From: Callorhinus ursinus
Taxonomy: Eukaryota > Chordata > Mammalia > Carnivora > Otariidae
Direction of reading: 5' to 3'
Assembly: GCF_003265705.1 (NCBI RefSeq)
Contig: NW_020312902.1
Span: 10,785,415-10,849,414 of the forward strand
DNA length: 64,000 nucleotides
Shown here: positions 34,068 through 45,919 of the stretch, piece after piece
How positions within the stretch are numbered: position 1 is the stretch's first letter
Layout: the number at the start of each line of letters is the position of its first letter
Translations under genes and position numbers: made by a program
The notes under the pieces: model-generated
What the model was told of the DNA's origin: nothing
The model's input: the letters and a program-made list of their open reading frames with translations, nothing else
Database searches by the model: none

Positions 34068-34305
34068 ATTTAATTGAGTACTTAGTATATACCAAGCACT
34101 GTGCCAAATGATCTACTTATTCGTTTATTTTATTCTCTAAACAACCCAATGAATAAAGCAGTTTTAATCGCACTTTCCAGATGAAAACATTCAAACAAAT
34201 AGCATGTACAAGTTCATGGATATGGTAAGAGGCAGAGCTAGGTTCTCAACTCAGATTCCGACCACAGAACCTGTCTTATTAATGAGTGCTTTATCCTGCC
34301 TCCTG
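34068..34305 (-). repeat. MIR SINE, near full length
   Basis: Antisense MIR: tatttaattgagtacttagt, ataccaagcactgtgcc, tttccagatgaaaacattc, ggtaagaggcagagctagg, ctcaactcagattccgacc. Confidence 0.78.
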
Positions 34306-34541
34306 CTAGGTCCTGGCTAGTTAAATCCAAGATACAACCATCTGGGAGGAATAATGAAATTCATCCTTCTTGGTTTTTCTGTCTGGATAAAAGATTCTGC
34401 CATTGTTTCTCAAAGAGAGTCATAGCCAAGCTATTTACAAACTTGCTTCAAGTGAGAAAAATTAGTGGTCAGCCAAAACAGTTTTTCCCCATTTCTAAAA
34501 TGATCAGTTACTTCCATTTAACTGCAAAGGATGCTTCCTCT

Positions 34542-34557
34542 GGGGGGGGGGGGGGGG
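34542..34557. repeat. (G)16 homopolymer
   Basis: Sixteen consecutive G. G-quadruplex-capable and prone to sequencing error. Confidence 0.95.
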
Positions 34558-36430
34558 CAGATATTAACCCCTTTCATCTCAGAGTGAAGATGAGTAATCG
34601 TATTTGTTTCAAATGGTCTTTTCCATCCTGTTAGTATTTACCAATTTGAAGGACAGTCTCCTATCTTCCTCAATGACAGTCATAATCTCCACTCACCTCA
34701 CATCCCCAGCTATCACTGTTTCTGAGACTATAGCAACCATGTCAGTTTGATGAACCGAAGTCACAATTCTACCTCTGGAACAACTTACTTAGATTTTTAT
34801 TTGTCACAATCTCAAACTCTGAATTACCCTTTTGCAACTTCCTTTCCTCTCTGTCTCCCTCCCTCTGTACATTCTTCCTTCTATCCTTTCTTAGTCCCTT
34901 CCTTCTGAAGGGAAATTGTATGCCAGACACTAATAGAAACTGGGGCTTTGATAAAGAAAGATCCATATTCTTTGCATCGGATGATGTAATAAGAGAGGAT
35001 CAACAGAGCAGAGAAACTGTGTAATGGGAACTCAGAAGGAGTAGACGCAATGGAGTCTTGGTAAACCCCTCAGAGGGGGAAAAAATACATAGTGTTTACC
35101 AATTTCCAGGTTGTAAATATTTCCACCCTAGAAGACATCAAGCTATCAAAATCACATCATTGAATGGCAAGTTGGAAAGAGATACATATGTTTTGCTCTT
35201 ATAAGCCTGTGTAAGTCATCTCAAGCATGCTTTTGGCTGTAAGTAGTTAACCATCGATCAGTGTCAGAGGAAGCTGTCACATTGGAGTTGGTATTTGATC
35301 CATTTCTCATGTCTCCTAAACGCTTAACTCCTCAATCTGTGTCTTTACATCCTTTTATCTCCACCCCACTTGTGTTTTATGATAAATACGTAAGTTCACT
35401 AGTTTAATTTCACTGGTTTAATAATATGACTAGGCTGAACTAGAAAACATAAAGATAGATGCATATAGAGGTATGGCTGTAAATATAGATATATATATTC
35501 CCAAGGGGCAAAATTGCTATAAGCATGCCTAAAGTACTGTATTGGTACATGAAATTATAAAACTCGTTTGATATTCATTCATGAGTCCATATTAATCCGC
35601 TCTCTTTGTTCTCTCATTGCGCTCTGCCATTCCTTTCATTTCTCTCTTCCTTACTCCCTGTTTCTTTATAATTGCTGCTCCAAATGTGCTCCACTATTCT
35701 GAGCCCTTTATTCTCACAAAACAACTCCCATTCCTTCGCTTCTGGGCTCAAGTTCAAACAACGTGAAGCTCTCCTTTTTGGGGGCCACAAAATGCCATTT
35801 CTGTGTCGACCTGCTATACTTTTCCTGCGTGTTCCTAGTCTTGTTTATTTCTGACTTCTCTGAAATTTTGTTCTGGGATTTGTCAATATTCTCTCTTATA
35901 TCTTCAAAACTCCTGGCTTTTTATTAACTATTTCCCCACACCTATAAGCAAGCTTGACTTTTTTCTCCTACATGAGATTTTCTCCAATTGGATATATCCT
36001 CAAGCAATATTTTTAGCTTTCTTCTTCCCTTCAGTGTATCTTTTCAGGAGAGTTTTATAGACTATTTTCCTCTCTTTCTCCTTTTAACATTAATCCCTTA
36101 GTCACTTTCACTCTAGCCTTTATCCTCACTCCTCTGTGATCACTGATTTCTTGAAGGGTGCAAAGTGTGCCTGAGGAGACACTCCGGAGGCTCTTTTATC
36201 AGAGTGCATGTTGATCGGCTCTTTGCACCTGGTTTTCTTGACAAGTGCTCTGTGTGGCCATTTTGCTCTCCTCCTACTTCTCTGACTGCTTTTCGCTCTC
36301 GTTTTGTGGCTTCTTTTCCCATCCCCACTTCATAACCATTTCCTCCTTTAGTTCCTCTTTCTGGCAACTGCATTTACTCCATCATTCTAAGATAGTTAGA
36401 TGCTCTACAGACTTTTGAATATTTGACATT
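34558..36430. other. No gene recognised
   Basis: A pyrimidine-rich part at 35580-36370 holds several chance frames but no repeat or protein signature that I can name. Confidence 0.45.
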
Positions 36431-36434
36431 AGAC

Positions 36435-36984
36435 ATTTAACTGAAGGCATTCTAGTGGGTGTGTGGTGCAATCATGTGTTTTCACTGATGACTAGTGATG
36501 TTGAATATTTTTTCATGCACTTCTTTGCCAATTTTATGTAAGAGTATATAAATATTCCTCTTTGAATTGTCTTTTCAATCTTTTGCCCATCTCTTACTGC
36601 ACAGTTTGTATTTCTTTACTGATGTGTAGGAGTGCTTTACTATGTTCTGGATGACAGCCTTTTGACAGATGTATGCCCTCCTTTCCTGTGCCTTGCCTAT
36701 TCATTTTCATGGTGTCTTTTGAGAAAGCTGATGTTTTCATGTTTATGAATCAAATCTATTTTATTTAAATTTATGATAGTTCTGTCAGTGTCCTATTACG
36801 TAAAGATACTCCATCGCAATATTGTAAAATTAGTTATAGTATTTCCTGGATGTTTGAAAATGTATTTATATTCATGTCTACGATGCGTCCCATGTTAATT
36901 TTTGAAAAAAATGTGAGATAGTGGTTGAGGTTTACTTAATTATTCTGGCACGATAAGTTAAAACATATTTTCCTCTTTGAATTG
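36435..36984 (-). repeat. Old L1 ORF2 RT region (antisense), left part
   Basis: gtgatgttgaatattttttc, ttgcccatctcttactgc, ttttcatggtgtcttttgag, cccatgttaatttttgaaaa correspond to the complement of the L1 ORF2 C-terminal and RT region. Heavily diverged. Confidence 0.65.
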
Positions 36985-37415
36985 TGGTTGGAGGAGGTCA
37001 TCTAGAGGATGTGACCTCTGGGTGACCTGCCAGCTGCCCTGGGGACAATCAGAGGATCCTCAACCCCTCTCCTGTGCTGGGAATGTTCGCTCTGCCCACT
37101 GTTCCTGCAGTGGGAGCTGTTTTCAAGGATACAGATGTAAGAGTTTGAGGTGTTGTTGGGAAAGCTGGAAGGTACACACAGCTGCCCCCCCGTTAAGGTC
37201 TCTTTATGCATTTTTAAGATTCTGGCCGGCACCCTGGGAGATCTACTCATCTTGCTGCCAAGAGAGGCCTGGTAAGTTCCCTTGCATATTAAGGCAGTCA
37301 CCTACCAGTATGGAGTGGCTGGCCTCTTTTTTCAGTCTCTCCTTACCCTCCATGAATGGGGGCCAGTGGGGCCAGGTTGTGAACCAACAGTTTGATTTTA
37401 AAAATCAAACCACAG
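36985..37415. other. GC-rich insertion of unknown origin within an L1 relic
   Basis: The L1 similarity stops at ttgaattg (about 36984) and resumes at ttattcctagtgttccattg (about 37421), with roughly 430 bases of much GC-richer, non-L1 sequence between where only about 70 L1 bases are expected. It has a 154-codon frame (36977-37441) with no known domain and ends near a hairpin with arms gtttgatttt/aaaatcaaac (37390-37410). Could be an unnamed repeat, a filler sequence or an LTR piece. Confidence 0.5.
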
Positions 37416-37417
37416 TG

Positions 37418-38740
37418 GGCTTATTCCTAGTGTTCCATTGACCTATTTTCCTATCCTTACTAACAAATTAGTTTGTTTATGGTGGCATTACACGAATCTT
37501 GAAATTAGGTACTGTAAGTCTCCGAACTTTTGCTTCTTTTTCAAGGTTAATTTTGGAGTTCTAGATTTTATAATAAACTTGTCAATTTCTGCAAAAAAAA
37601 TGCCTTCTGGGATTTTGAATGAGAGTAAACTTAATCTTGAGATCAAATAGGAGAGAATTGACATCTTAACTATATGGAAGCTTTCATTGCATTAAGATGG
37701 ATTATCTCTCCGTTTATTCCTACCTACTTTCGTTTCTTCATGCAAGGGTTCGTTTTTCCTCCCATATAGAATTCCTGCACATCTTTCACTATAATTATTC
37801 CTAAGTATTTTCTGTTGTCTAAGGAGTGACAAATCATGTATTTCAATTTAATATCCCATTATTATTGCTAGTCTACAGAGATAAATTTGTACTGATTAAG
37901 ACTTTGTTTCTTGTGACTTACCAAGTTCACTTTTTAAGCTGTGGAATTTTTTTTGTACATTCCTTAAGGTTTACATAACTATTGTCTGAAAAATACATTT
38001 TACTTTTTTCTTTCCATTCTGTATTTTTTATATTTATTTATCTTGCTATAGATAAAACCTTTGTGTAATGTTTAAAAGACATGATGAGAGTGAACATCCT
38101 TGCTGTATCACCTATCAGAAAAAAACCTTCAATATTTTATTAAATATTATGTTGGGTGTAGGTATTACATATGTGTGCTTTATGAGATCAAGCAAGTTTC
38201 TTTTTATTTCTAGTTTGCTAAGATTTTTTAAAATCATAAATGTGTGTTGACATTGTCAAATGCTTTTTCTACCTCTACTGAGCTGGTTATATTTTTATAT
38301 AGATTTTATTCTGCAAATGCAGTAAACTACATTTACCTAATTACAAATATTAACTGTATTCCTGGTGTAAACTATTTTTCCATTTTTATATAATGTTCGT
38401 TTGATATGCTACTATTTTGTTGAGAATTCTGCATTTAAATTCGTGATGTACATCGACTTGTAATTTTATTTTCTTGTAATGTTGTCTGGTTTTGGCAGTA
38501 AAGTTATTCGGTTATCTGGCCTCATGAGTTGGAGATGGTTCTGTCTCTTCTACTTTCTGAAATAGTTTATGTAGAATTGGTATTATTTCTCCTATAAATA
38601 TTTAATACAAAATTTTCGTGAAGCTATCTAGAGTAATTTTAATTGTGGGACATTTTCTGAATACAAACTTGGTTTCTTTAATAAGCATTAAGCTACTCAG
38701 ATTGTGTGTTTTGTGTGTCAGTTTTAAAATTAATGTTTAG
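37418..38740 (-). repeat. Old L1 ORF2 RT region (antisense), right part
   Basis: cttgtcaatttctgcaaaaa, tgggattttgaatgagag, attcctaagtattttctg, gtgaacatccttgctgtat, cattgtcaaatgctttttct, cctctactgagctgg, gtctggttttggcag, tctggcctcatgagttgg are the complement of the L1 RT core. Decayed, with stops in every frame. Confidence 0.85.
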
Positions 38741-39286
38741 AGGATATAACTGAGTTTTCTAAAATTTTACAGTTAACAAAACACAATTTTAAGACGAACA
38801 AAATTTTGGCATTTTGCCAATGACTATTTTTAAGATGCATTTGTCTAGAAAGCCTTTATTATGCCAGATACATAATAGAATACAGATAATGCCATATTTC
38901 CCAAGGGAAGAGGAAATCTACAAAACACGAAACTCCCCAGAGTTCCCACAGGTGATCAGTCACTGATAGGATGCCTCCTTTGGACTGACCTTGATGTGGA
39001 TGTCAAGAAGCATCCAACCTGTCTATTGACACTTTAGCTGAGCCTGACAAATGCACACCAGGCTCATGTACAAGTGAGCACATCCATATGGCTGAGACCC
39101 AGTCAAATACCAGCATAAACAAAGGGAAATGGAAAGGAAACTCTGATGCACCCGCTGCTCTTTCAAAAACTGAATCATTTTACCAAATCATTGTGCCCTA
39201 CTTGTGACCATTCACCTCCTTTAACATAAAGCCACTCTCCAACTACTAAGGTTACCTATATTTTTTAGGTTTATTTATTCTTCTTT
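38741..39286. other. No recognised feature
   Basis: Unassigned DNA. Confidence 0.5.
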
Positions 39287-39305
39287 AAAAATCAAGTGTA
39301 ATGTA

Positions 39306-39517
39306 GACGAACCATGAGAGACGATGAACTCTGAAAAACAAACTGAAGGTTCTAGAGGGGAGGGGGTGGGGGGATTGGTTAGCCTGGTGATGGGTATTAA
39401 AGAGGGCACATTCTGCGTGGAGCACAGGGTGTTATGCACAAACAATGAATCATGGAACACTACATCAAAAACTAATGATGTAATATACGGTGATTAACAT
39501 AACAATAAAAAAGATAA
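39306..39517 (+). mobile_element. Young L1 3' end (about 212 bp)
   Basis: gacgaaccatgagagacgat, aaaaacaaactgaaggttct, a G-rich tract, attggttagcctggtgatgg, ggagcacagggtgttatgca, tgattaacataacaataaaa. Perfect 19-bp target duplication aaaaatcaagtgtaatgta at 39287-39305 and 39518-39536. Confidence 0.95.
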
Positions 39518-39539
39518 AAAAATCAAGTGTAATGTAAAT

Positions 39540-40530
39540 ATGATTATTGGAAATAGTTTGGAAGATACAAAAAAGGAAAAAAAAAAACCAAAAATCTCAG
39601 AAGCTTACTTTCAAAGCTAATGCCAGAATATTTACCTAATGAAAATATGTGTTTATAATTAATAATTAGCATAATACTATATATTCTGTATTTTTATTAG
39701 TATGTTATTATTTTCCCACTCAAGGTATACTTTTTTGAATTTAATAGTAAAATATTATGCCATCTTATAGCTACATTAGAATTTACTTAGCCATCACTTG
39801 CTTTGATTTTGATTTGCATAAAATCTTTCTATATAACTCTGATAGATTTTCTCATTCTTTGGATAGATTCCTTCTTATAAGGTGAAATAATGGGTCAAAT
39901 GCTATAAACTTTCTTAAGGCTGTTGATAAAATATTCCTAGTTTGTTTCCTACACAGTAATGAGAATATTAAATTCACACTATAGATAAATGTAAGTACCA
40001 TTTGCTTGCACATTTATAAATGATCAATTTTTTAAAAATCTCTGAACTTTTGCTGGACAAATACATCACTATTTTGTTAGCTTATGTTCTTTAAACATTT
40101 GTAAACATTTTAAATATATTTTTATTCACATATACTTTTTTGTAAATCACATTATTCTCTTTCCTACTAACCTATTGACATTTTAGTTAATAATACTTGT
40201 TAACATATAAGCTCTTTAGGGAATATCAATTTCTTTCTGTAATATTTTGGTAAATATTCTCCTTGGCTTTGTTTGCCATTTATTTTGGTTTATGTGTTTT
40301 GATATGGAAATAATTTTATCAGCATTTATATTTTTCAATTTCTTTCCAGTTTATTTAATTGCATGTATTTTTAGAAAATTTCTTTTTATAGTTACTAAAG
40401 CTATTCACCTATATGTTAGTGAGTGTTTTATAGGATTTTCCTTATGTTTAAAATTCAATCCATCTGGTATTTATTTTGGTCTTCTAAGCCTTACTGTAGA
40501 GGAATTTATCTTTTCATTCCCGTTATTAAG
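39540..40530 (-). repeat. Ancient L1 3' end (antisense)
   Basis: tctcattctttggatagattc, ataatgggtcaaatgctat, ttgattttgatttgcataa, then tcaatccatctggtatttattttgg resemble the complement of an old L1 (L1ME/L1MC-like) 3' part. A similar relic lies at 62300-63160. Confidence 0.55.
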
Positions 40531-41420
40531 TTCAAAACTTAGTAGCTAATGAAGTAGAACTTGATAGGTATGAAGTTGGGCACTTTCTTTAAAAATATCA
40601 GTTGTGTTTCTCCTGTATGTTAGGAGGGCACTCATTTCCAGCTCTTAGTGCACTACAGTTAGAGACCGTGCATATTTCTGTAGTACAAGATAAAGAAAGC
40701 ACCTTTCCTTGGGGTGGGCTGGAGAACAATCAGAGGAGAGGAAGAGAGGAGTATTTGGGCTAATGAGGGAATAATAGAAAGTTTATTTTCAGAAGTGATC
40801 TTGGAGCTTCACACTGCTCTTATAAAATGCTCAGAGCCCAAACAAGTACCATATAGTGATTTGAATCTCATCATTATGAAACTGTCAGCAAATCAAGAAT
40901 GTTGAAGGTTTTTTAGGACACTGACCTGGAATCTTCAAAGTATTCAATATTATGAGAAATGTAGACTGCTGAGTGGTCTAGTCTAGATGGCAAAGACTAA
41001 AAGGACATAATAGGCAAATGAAATGCATGAATTTTTACTGGATCTTTTAAAAAAACAAATATGATTTTTCAGACAACTGGAGATGGAAAATGGTTGGAAA
41101 ATTACAGGGTAGAGTTGAATTAATGTTGATCTTTTCATGTATGGCAGTTGTGTTGTAGTTTTGTAAGGGAATATCCTTGACATCAAGAGATGGATTCTGC
41201 AGTATTCTTGTTCTTGAGATACACATTTGGAAGTGTTGCTATGGATGCACCCTATGGTTGAATGGTTTAGTACCTGAAGCATGTGTGCAGGGAGAGAAAT
41301 GGAACAGTTAGTAAATATGGGGGTGTGTATCATAATCTCTAACTTTTTTTTATTGGTCTAAAAAGTTTCTGATACATACTTGGATATACATAGAATACAT
41401 ACATGCATACATGTAGGGTA
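40531..41420. other. No recognised feature
   Basis: The 116-codon minus frame at 40983-41333 has no family features. Confidence 0.5.
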
Positions 41421-41424
41421 ATAC

Positions 41425-41535
41425 CACTAGGCTGTTATCCTAGGCTTGTCATGAGCAGTAAATGTGCTGGTTCATGTAAAGAGCTTCCTAGTATGTTTGA
41501 TAAATTACTAATATTTAATACATGTTAGTAAATAT
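41425..41535 (+). repeat. MIR SINE 3' part
   Basis: gctgttatcctaggcttgtc, gcagtaaatgtgctggttca, tgtaaagagcttcctagtat fit the MIR 'gttaatacatgtaaagcgcttagaac' end. Confidence 0.5.
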
Positions 41536-41585
41536 TAACACAGAACTTTGGTACAAGAATACTGAGAATAAATTTTCTAATAGCT

Positions 41586-41616
41586 CATGATGATGATGAC
41601 GATGATGATGATGATT
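41586..41616. repeat. (GAT)n microsatellite
   Basis: Tandem GAT with one GAC unit; on the complement it gives a poly-Ser end to a chance frame. Confidence 0.95.
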
Positions 41617-42905
41617 TAGTCCAAAACTCCATGTAATGCCAATATCTTTCTAAAGCAATCCTGGCAGATGGTTTCTTATGTTTGAAAGCTTCCAATAAAA
41701 GTACCTTATTATTTTTTTTCATTGTTTTCCTTGCATAAACACATTCTTCATGACATTTTAAATCCTTTTCTTTCATGAGGTTTATCAAAAGCATTCTTCT
41801 CAATTGGGATGATATTTTCCTTCTGAAGTCTACAAACTAACCTATTGCTTAAATGACTGATTTGGGCATTTAGATGTGCATTGTACCTCTCGTTCTCCCT
41901 GCCTCTTAATACTGTAAAATAGTTCACAGCATTCAGTTCACTACCCATTTGTAGTATTAATTCAAATACAATTTTAGAGCATAAAGAGAAATGCAGCTTA
42001 AGAGGAATAATCTGTACTATGTCAGGTGTTGCCCTTTAAGATTTTGCCCAACTGTGAATGTAGAGTTTTCCTGAAAAGTCTGAAATCTAAAGTGAAAAAG
42101 ATCATATGACTTTAAAGATCCCTCTGATTGCACTCTACAACCCACAGTACAAAGAAGGACTGTATTTCTCTCTGTACTTTGAATTCTAATATTCCCTGCC
42201 TACTTCCTAAGTACACAGATATTTTCTGTAATAAAAATTGGCCCCAGAATAGGATTAGTGTAGATGAGATTCCCTCAAACACAATACCAACCATGATCCC
42301 TTCAATTTAAGTTTCTACTTCCATGGGATTTGCAGGGAAAGAAATTTAATTTTTTCTGAAGACAAATGTATTAATATTTAATAAAAACAAAGTCAGGTGA
42401 CAGTGTTATTTAAAAAATAAGAAATGCACATAACATCTTTCTATATTTGAATAAGACAACTGAATTGAGCAGAATTAACTCCTAGACATAAAATGAGATG
42501 TGGGTAGGAAGAAAATTCAGGCAGGAAAAAGTGCTTATCAAGCTAAAGTGCTGAATGGAATTGTATTATGGAAATAAATCACAGATTTGTTCTCAAAAAC
42601 GTTGTCCTTTCAGATATTAGTGGGTATGGATGTTATTACCCATGGTCTAGGAAATCGGCAACTATGTTTAGTATGAGTGACCCATACCATAACTCAAATA
42701 AAGGCTGTGAAATTTATAGTGGACACTTAACTTTTTTCCATCTCTGCTCTTTACATTCTGACTCCTCTCCTATTCTGTATGGTTTACTTTTAGGTGGTTT
42801 CAAGTTGGGCCTGGCCATTCTAAACCCTTGCTATAGTACTTAATTCAGAAATTGGCCCACAGGACAAGTTAGTGCATCCAGATTTGTCTCTGAGACTCGT
42901 GCCAG
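41617..42905. other. No recognised feature
   Basis: AT-rich DNA; frames up to 91 codons without coding features. Confidence 0.5.
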
Positions 42906-42907
42906 TC

Positions 42908-43245
42908 AGGTAGTTGTATTAATTAGGATAGGCTGCAGCAACAAATTGAATCTGACATTTCAGAAGCTTAGCAAAATAAAGACATAGTTACAGGGCAAGG
43001 AAAGTCCAATTTGGTTTGGGCCACACTCTTGCTTGGGATGTCACCCATATGAAACATGTGGTCTCTTAGGTCAGGGCACAAGGGGGAAGGAAAGCTTTGA
43101 GACACAGAAAAAAATATTTCTGAGAGCCACACCTGAATAGACTGAGACCATTTTCTCCCACAACTCCTTGGCCAGAACTCAGTCACATGGCCCCAATAAT
43201 GTGAAAATAAGGCTAGACAATGAGTCTTTCTGTCTGTATAGGAGG
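42908..43245. repeat. Ancient MER-type repeat (unassigned)
   Basis: tattaattaggataggctgc, agcaacaaattgaatctgac, aactcagtcacatggcccca, ataatgtgaaaataaggct fit a common old mammalian repeat with the segment 'agtcacatggccccacct'. Family name uncertain. Confidence 0.5.
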
Positions 43246-43740
43246 AAGTGAGATGTTAAAAATGTTTTTCTTTCAGTGCTTTTTCCACAGAGGTTAATAG
43301 TCTCATAAAATATGAGCCTGGGTAACCAGTGTTCATTTTTTCCCACCCAACATGGAAAAGAAAAAAGCCCTTCGTAAGTATAAAAGCAGAGAGGCATTGT
43401 CCTGATTATATCATTTGAGCCTTACAAATAACTTGATAAGTGCCTCTTCTTTTTTCTAAATATAATTTCTAAGTACAGTTTGGATTTCTCCTTCTTATAA
43501 CCAAGAGTCATTACTGATTTAAAGCTTTTAGACTATTTAACCTAATGCTTTCTAAAATTAGCTCTATTAATCAATCAATCCATAGGAAATAATTTATTAA
43601 TTAAAAATTGTATCCTTAACACTATAGTGCACCTGGTAAACTTCTACTTATCTGTCAAGCTTTGTTCTACTGTCACTTGCTCAATGAATTATCTTCATCA
43701 CATTCTGTGATGATCACAGCTCCATTAATTCACATACTTC
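43246..43740. other. No recognised feature
   Basis: Unassigned AT-rich DNA. Confidence 0.5.
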
Positions 43741-43744
43741 TCAT

Positions 43745-43985
43745 GGGCAGCATGGCATATAAAAGCATGGGCACTGAAGTTAGACTCCCCGATGTAAATG
43801 CTGATCCTTCCAATAGTCAGCTTTGAAGCATTGACATTTTGTTTAATCTCTGTGTGCCTCAGATTCCCTGGCTGTAAAATGGGTATAATATAAAATTATT
43901 ATAAGGAAAAAGAAGTTAATATACAGAAAGATGTGCAGTAGTGACACACTTTAGGCTTCAATAAATGTTAGATATTTTATTACTC
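43745..43985 (+). repeat. MIR SINE, near full length
   Basis: gggcagcatggcatataaaa, gcatgggcactgaagttag, tgtgtgcctcagattccct, ggctgtaaaatgggtataat, tcaataaatgttagatatt match MIR from its tRNA-like head to its 3' end. Confidence 0.85.
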
Positions 43986-44006
43986 TTCTTTTATTTTACT
44001 TTTATT

Positions 44007-44120
44007 AGGCTGTGAACTCCTTAAGAACAAAGACAGTGCTTATTAACTGATTGTTTCAATGGTGGTCAGAATATGCTTAGTACCTAGTGAATACTCAATG
44101 AACTTTAGTTGAAGGATTTT
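44007..44120 (+). repeat. L2 3' end
   Basis: taggctgtgaactccttaag, aacaaagacagtgcttatt, gtacctagtgaatactcaat, gaactttagttgaaggat follow the L2 3' terminus. Confidence 0.65.
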
Positions 44121-44139
44121 ACTAAAAGTAACTATTCAG

Positions 44140-44232
44140 TAATAATTATAACAACTAGCATTATTAAGCCCTATCTGTGTGCCAAACGTGGTCTAAGTGC
44201 TGTGCATGTACCAACTCATATAATTAATAAAT
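44140..44232 (-). repeat. MIR fragment
   Basis: gcattattaagccctatctg, tgtgccaaacgtggtctaag, tgctgtgcatgtaccaactc: antisense MIR 3' part. Confidence 0.6.
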
Positions 44233-45199
44233 AGAGGAAGGAGTATATCACTCATGGTAAATAACTTGCTATTGTAATTTAATAAAAAATTCTAAAAGTT
44301 TAAAAGTATAAGACTTTATTTATCATTGGCACAAAAATTATACTTTGATGTTGCTGATTGGTGAGGACTCCTAGGCAGCACTTCTAACAGTATTAACTGA
44401 GGGCTCTAGGCTTTGAACTTGGTACTCCACATCCCTAACAAGGGCTTCCCAGATCACTGTGGAAGGGAAGAGATTAAATAATTATAGGGAGGATTTTCTT
44501 TTATTTTTGAACTAAGACCAGCCTAGAAATCTCTATTACTTCCACACCCATTCCATCATTCTATTGACCAACACTTGTCATAAATTGTACCATAATGAAA
44601 AAATAAAGCAAGTTTCCTTTGTGATTGTTAGTAAAATTAAATCATTTGATAAAATAGGAAATTTTAAATATCTACTTGTGGGGAGGCAAGATTAACATTC
44701 AAACAAATGAAAAATAAAGACTACTATCATTAGAGAAAGCTTCATTTAAGAACTTGAATGTGCCCGGCAGGATGAGAAGTTGTTGGATTGGTGGGAAAAA
44801 GGGGAAGGCATTCCAGATGAGGTGCGGGGTGCAACTAAAAGTGTAGAGGAAGAATTATGGGAAAACTTGCCGTTCAATGGCTGAGAGCCAGGGAAAACCC
44901 AGACTCAGCACAAGGAGACCCAGCAACAAACACAGCACGTGGTCGTCACAACTGTATAGCGATTGATACATGCATCCTTCTTTCTAGAGAACCCTTTGAC
45001 AAAGAACTAAGCATAATGCTAGGTGCAGGTTGAAATGGACTCCATTGCACCTGGTTGTCAGATAAAAAGATTCTTCATATCTGAATCCATTGTTTTTTTT
45101 TTTTTCCAAATTATTGTATTCCACACAAGATGGTCTACTAGTCCAGTTTAGGATGATGTTGTTGGCAACATTTTCTGGTAATTTTAACCTCATTGCACC
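44233..45199. other. No recognised feature
   Basis: Unassigned DNA; no genes. Confidence 0.5.
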
Positions 45200-45204
45200 A
45201 ACTC

Positions 45205-45919
45205 TATTTATTTATTTATTTATTTTTAATTTTATTATGTTAGTCACCATACAGTATATCATTAATTTTTGATGTGATCCACGATTCATTGTTTTCGTAT
45301 AACATCCAGTGCTCAATGCAGTATGTGCCCTCCTTAATACCCATCACCGGGCTAACCCCTCCCCCCTCCCCCCTCCCCTCTAAAACCCTCAGTTTGTTTC
45401 TCAGAGTCCAGAGTCTCTCATGGTTCATTTCCCCCTCTGATTTCCCCCCCCTTCATTTTCCCTTCCTTCTCCTAATGTCCTCCATGCTATTCCTTATGTT
45501 CGACAGATAAGTGAAACCGTATGATAGTTGACTTTCCCTGCTTGACTTATTTCGCTGAGCATAATCTCCTCCAGTCCCATCCATGTTGATGTAAAAGTTG
45601 GGTATTCATCCTTTCTGATGGCTGAGTAATATTCCACTGTATATATGGACCACATCTTCTTTATCCATTCATCTGTTGAAGGGCATCTCAGCTCTTTCCA
45701 CAGTTTGGCTATTGCAAACATTGCTGCTATGAACATTGGGGTGTGTATGGCCCTTCTTTTCACTCCATCTGTGTCTTTGGGGTAAATACCCAGGAGTGCA
45801 AGTGCTGGGTCATAGGGTAGCTCTATTTTTAATTTTTTGAGGCACCTTCACATTGTTTTCCAAAGTGGCTGTACCAACTTGCATTCCCACCAACAGTATA
45901 AGAGGATTCCCCTTTCTCC
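45205..45919 (-). mobile_element. L1 3' end (ORF2 C-terminus and 3'UTR), 5'-truncated
   Basis: The complement reads through ORF2 C-terminal sequence, then the young-type 3'UTR (complement of ttagtcaccatacagtatat at 45240) and a (TAAA)n tail at 45205-45231. It stops abruptly at about 45919 in the cctttctcca segment. I see no convincing target duplication. Confidence 0.88.
45494..45763 (-). pseudogene. L1 ORF2p C-terminal fragment
   Basis: An 89-codon frame containing RCPSTDEWIKKMWSIYTVEY, YSAIRKDEYPTFTSTWMGLE and a terminal VSLICRT, i.e. the extreme C-terminus of ORF2p, a region after the RT and Cys-rich parts. Still open to the natural stop, so the insertion is fairly recent, but the reverse transcriptase and endonuclease are absent. 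Confidence 0.85.

Noticed and set aside
45205..45231. (TTTA)n as an independent microsatellite
   Set aside because: It is the complement of the L1 A-rich tail, so it is reported with that insertion.
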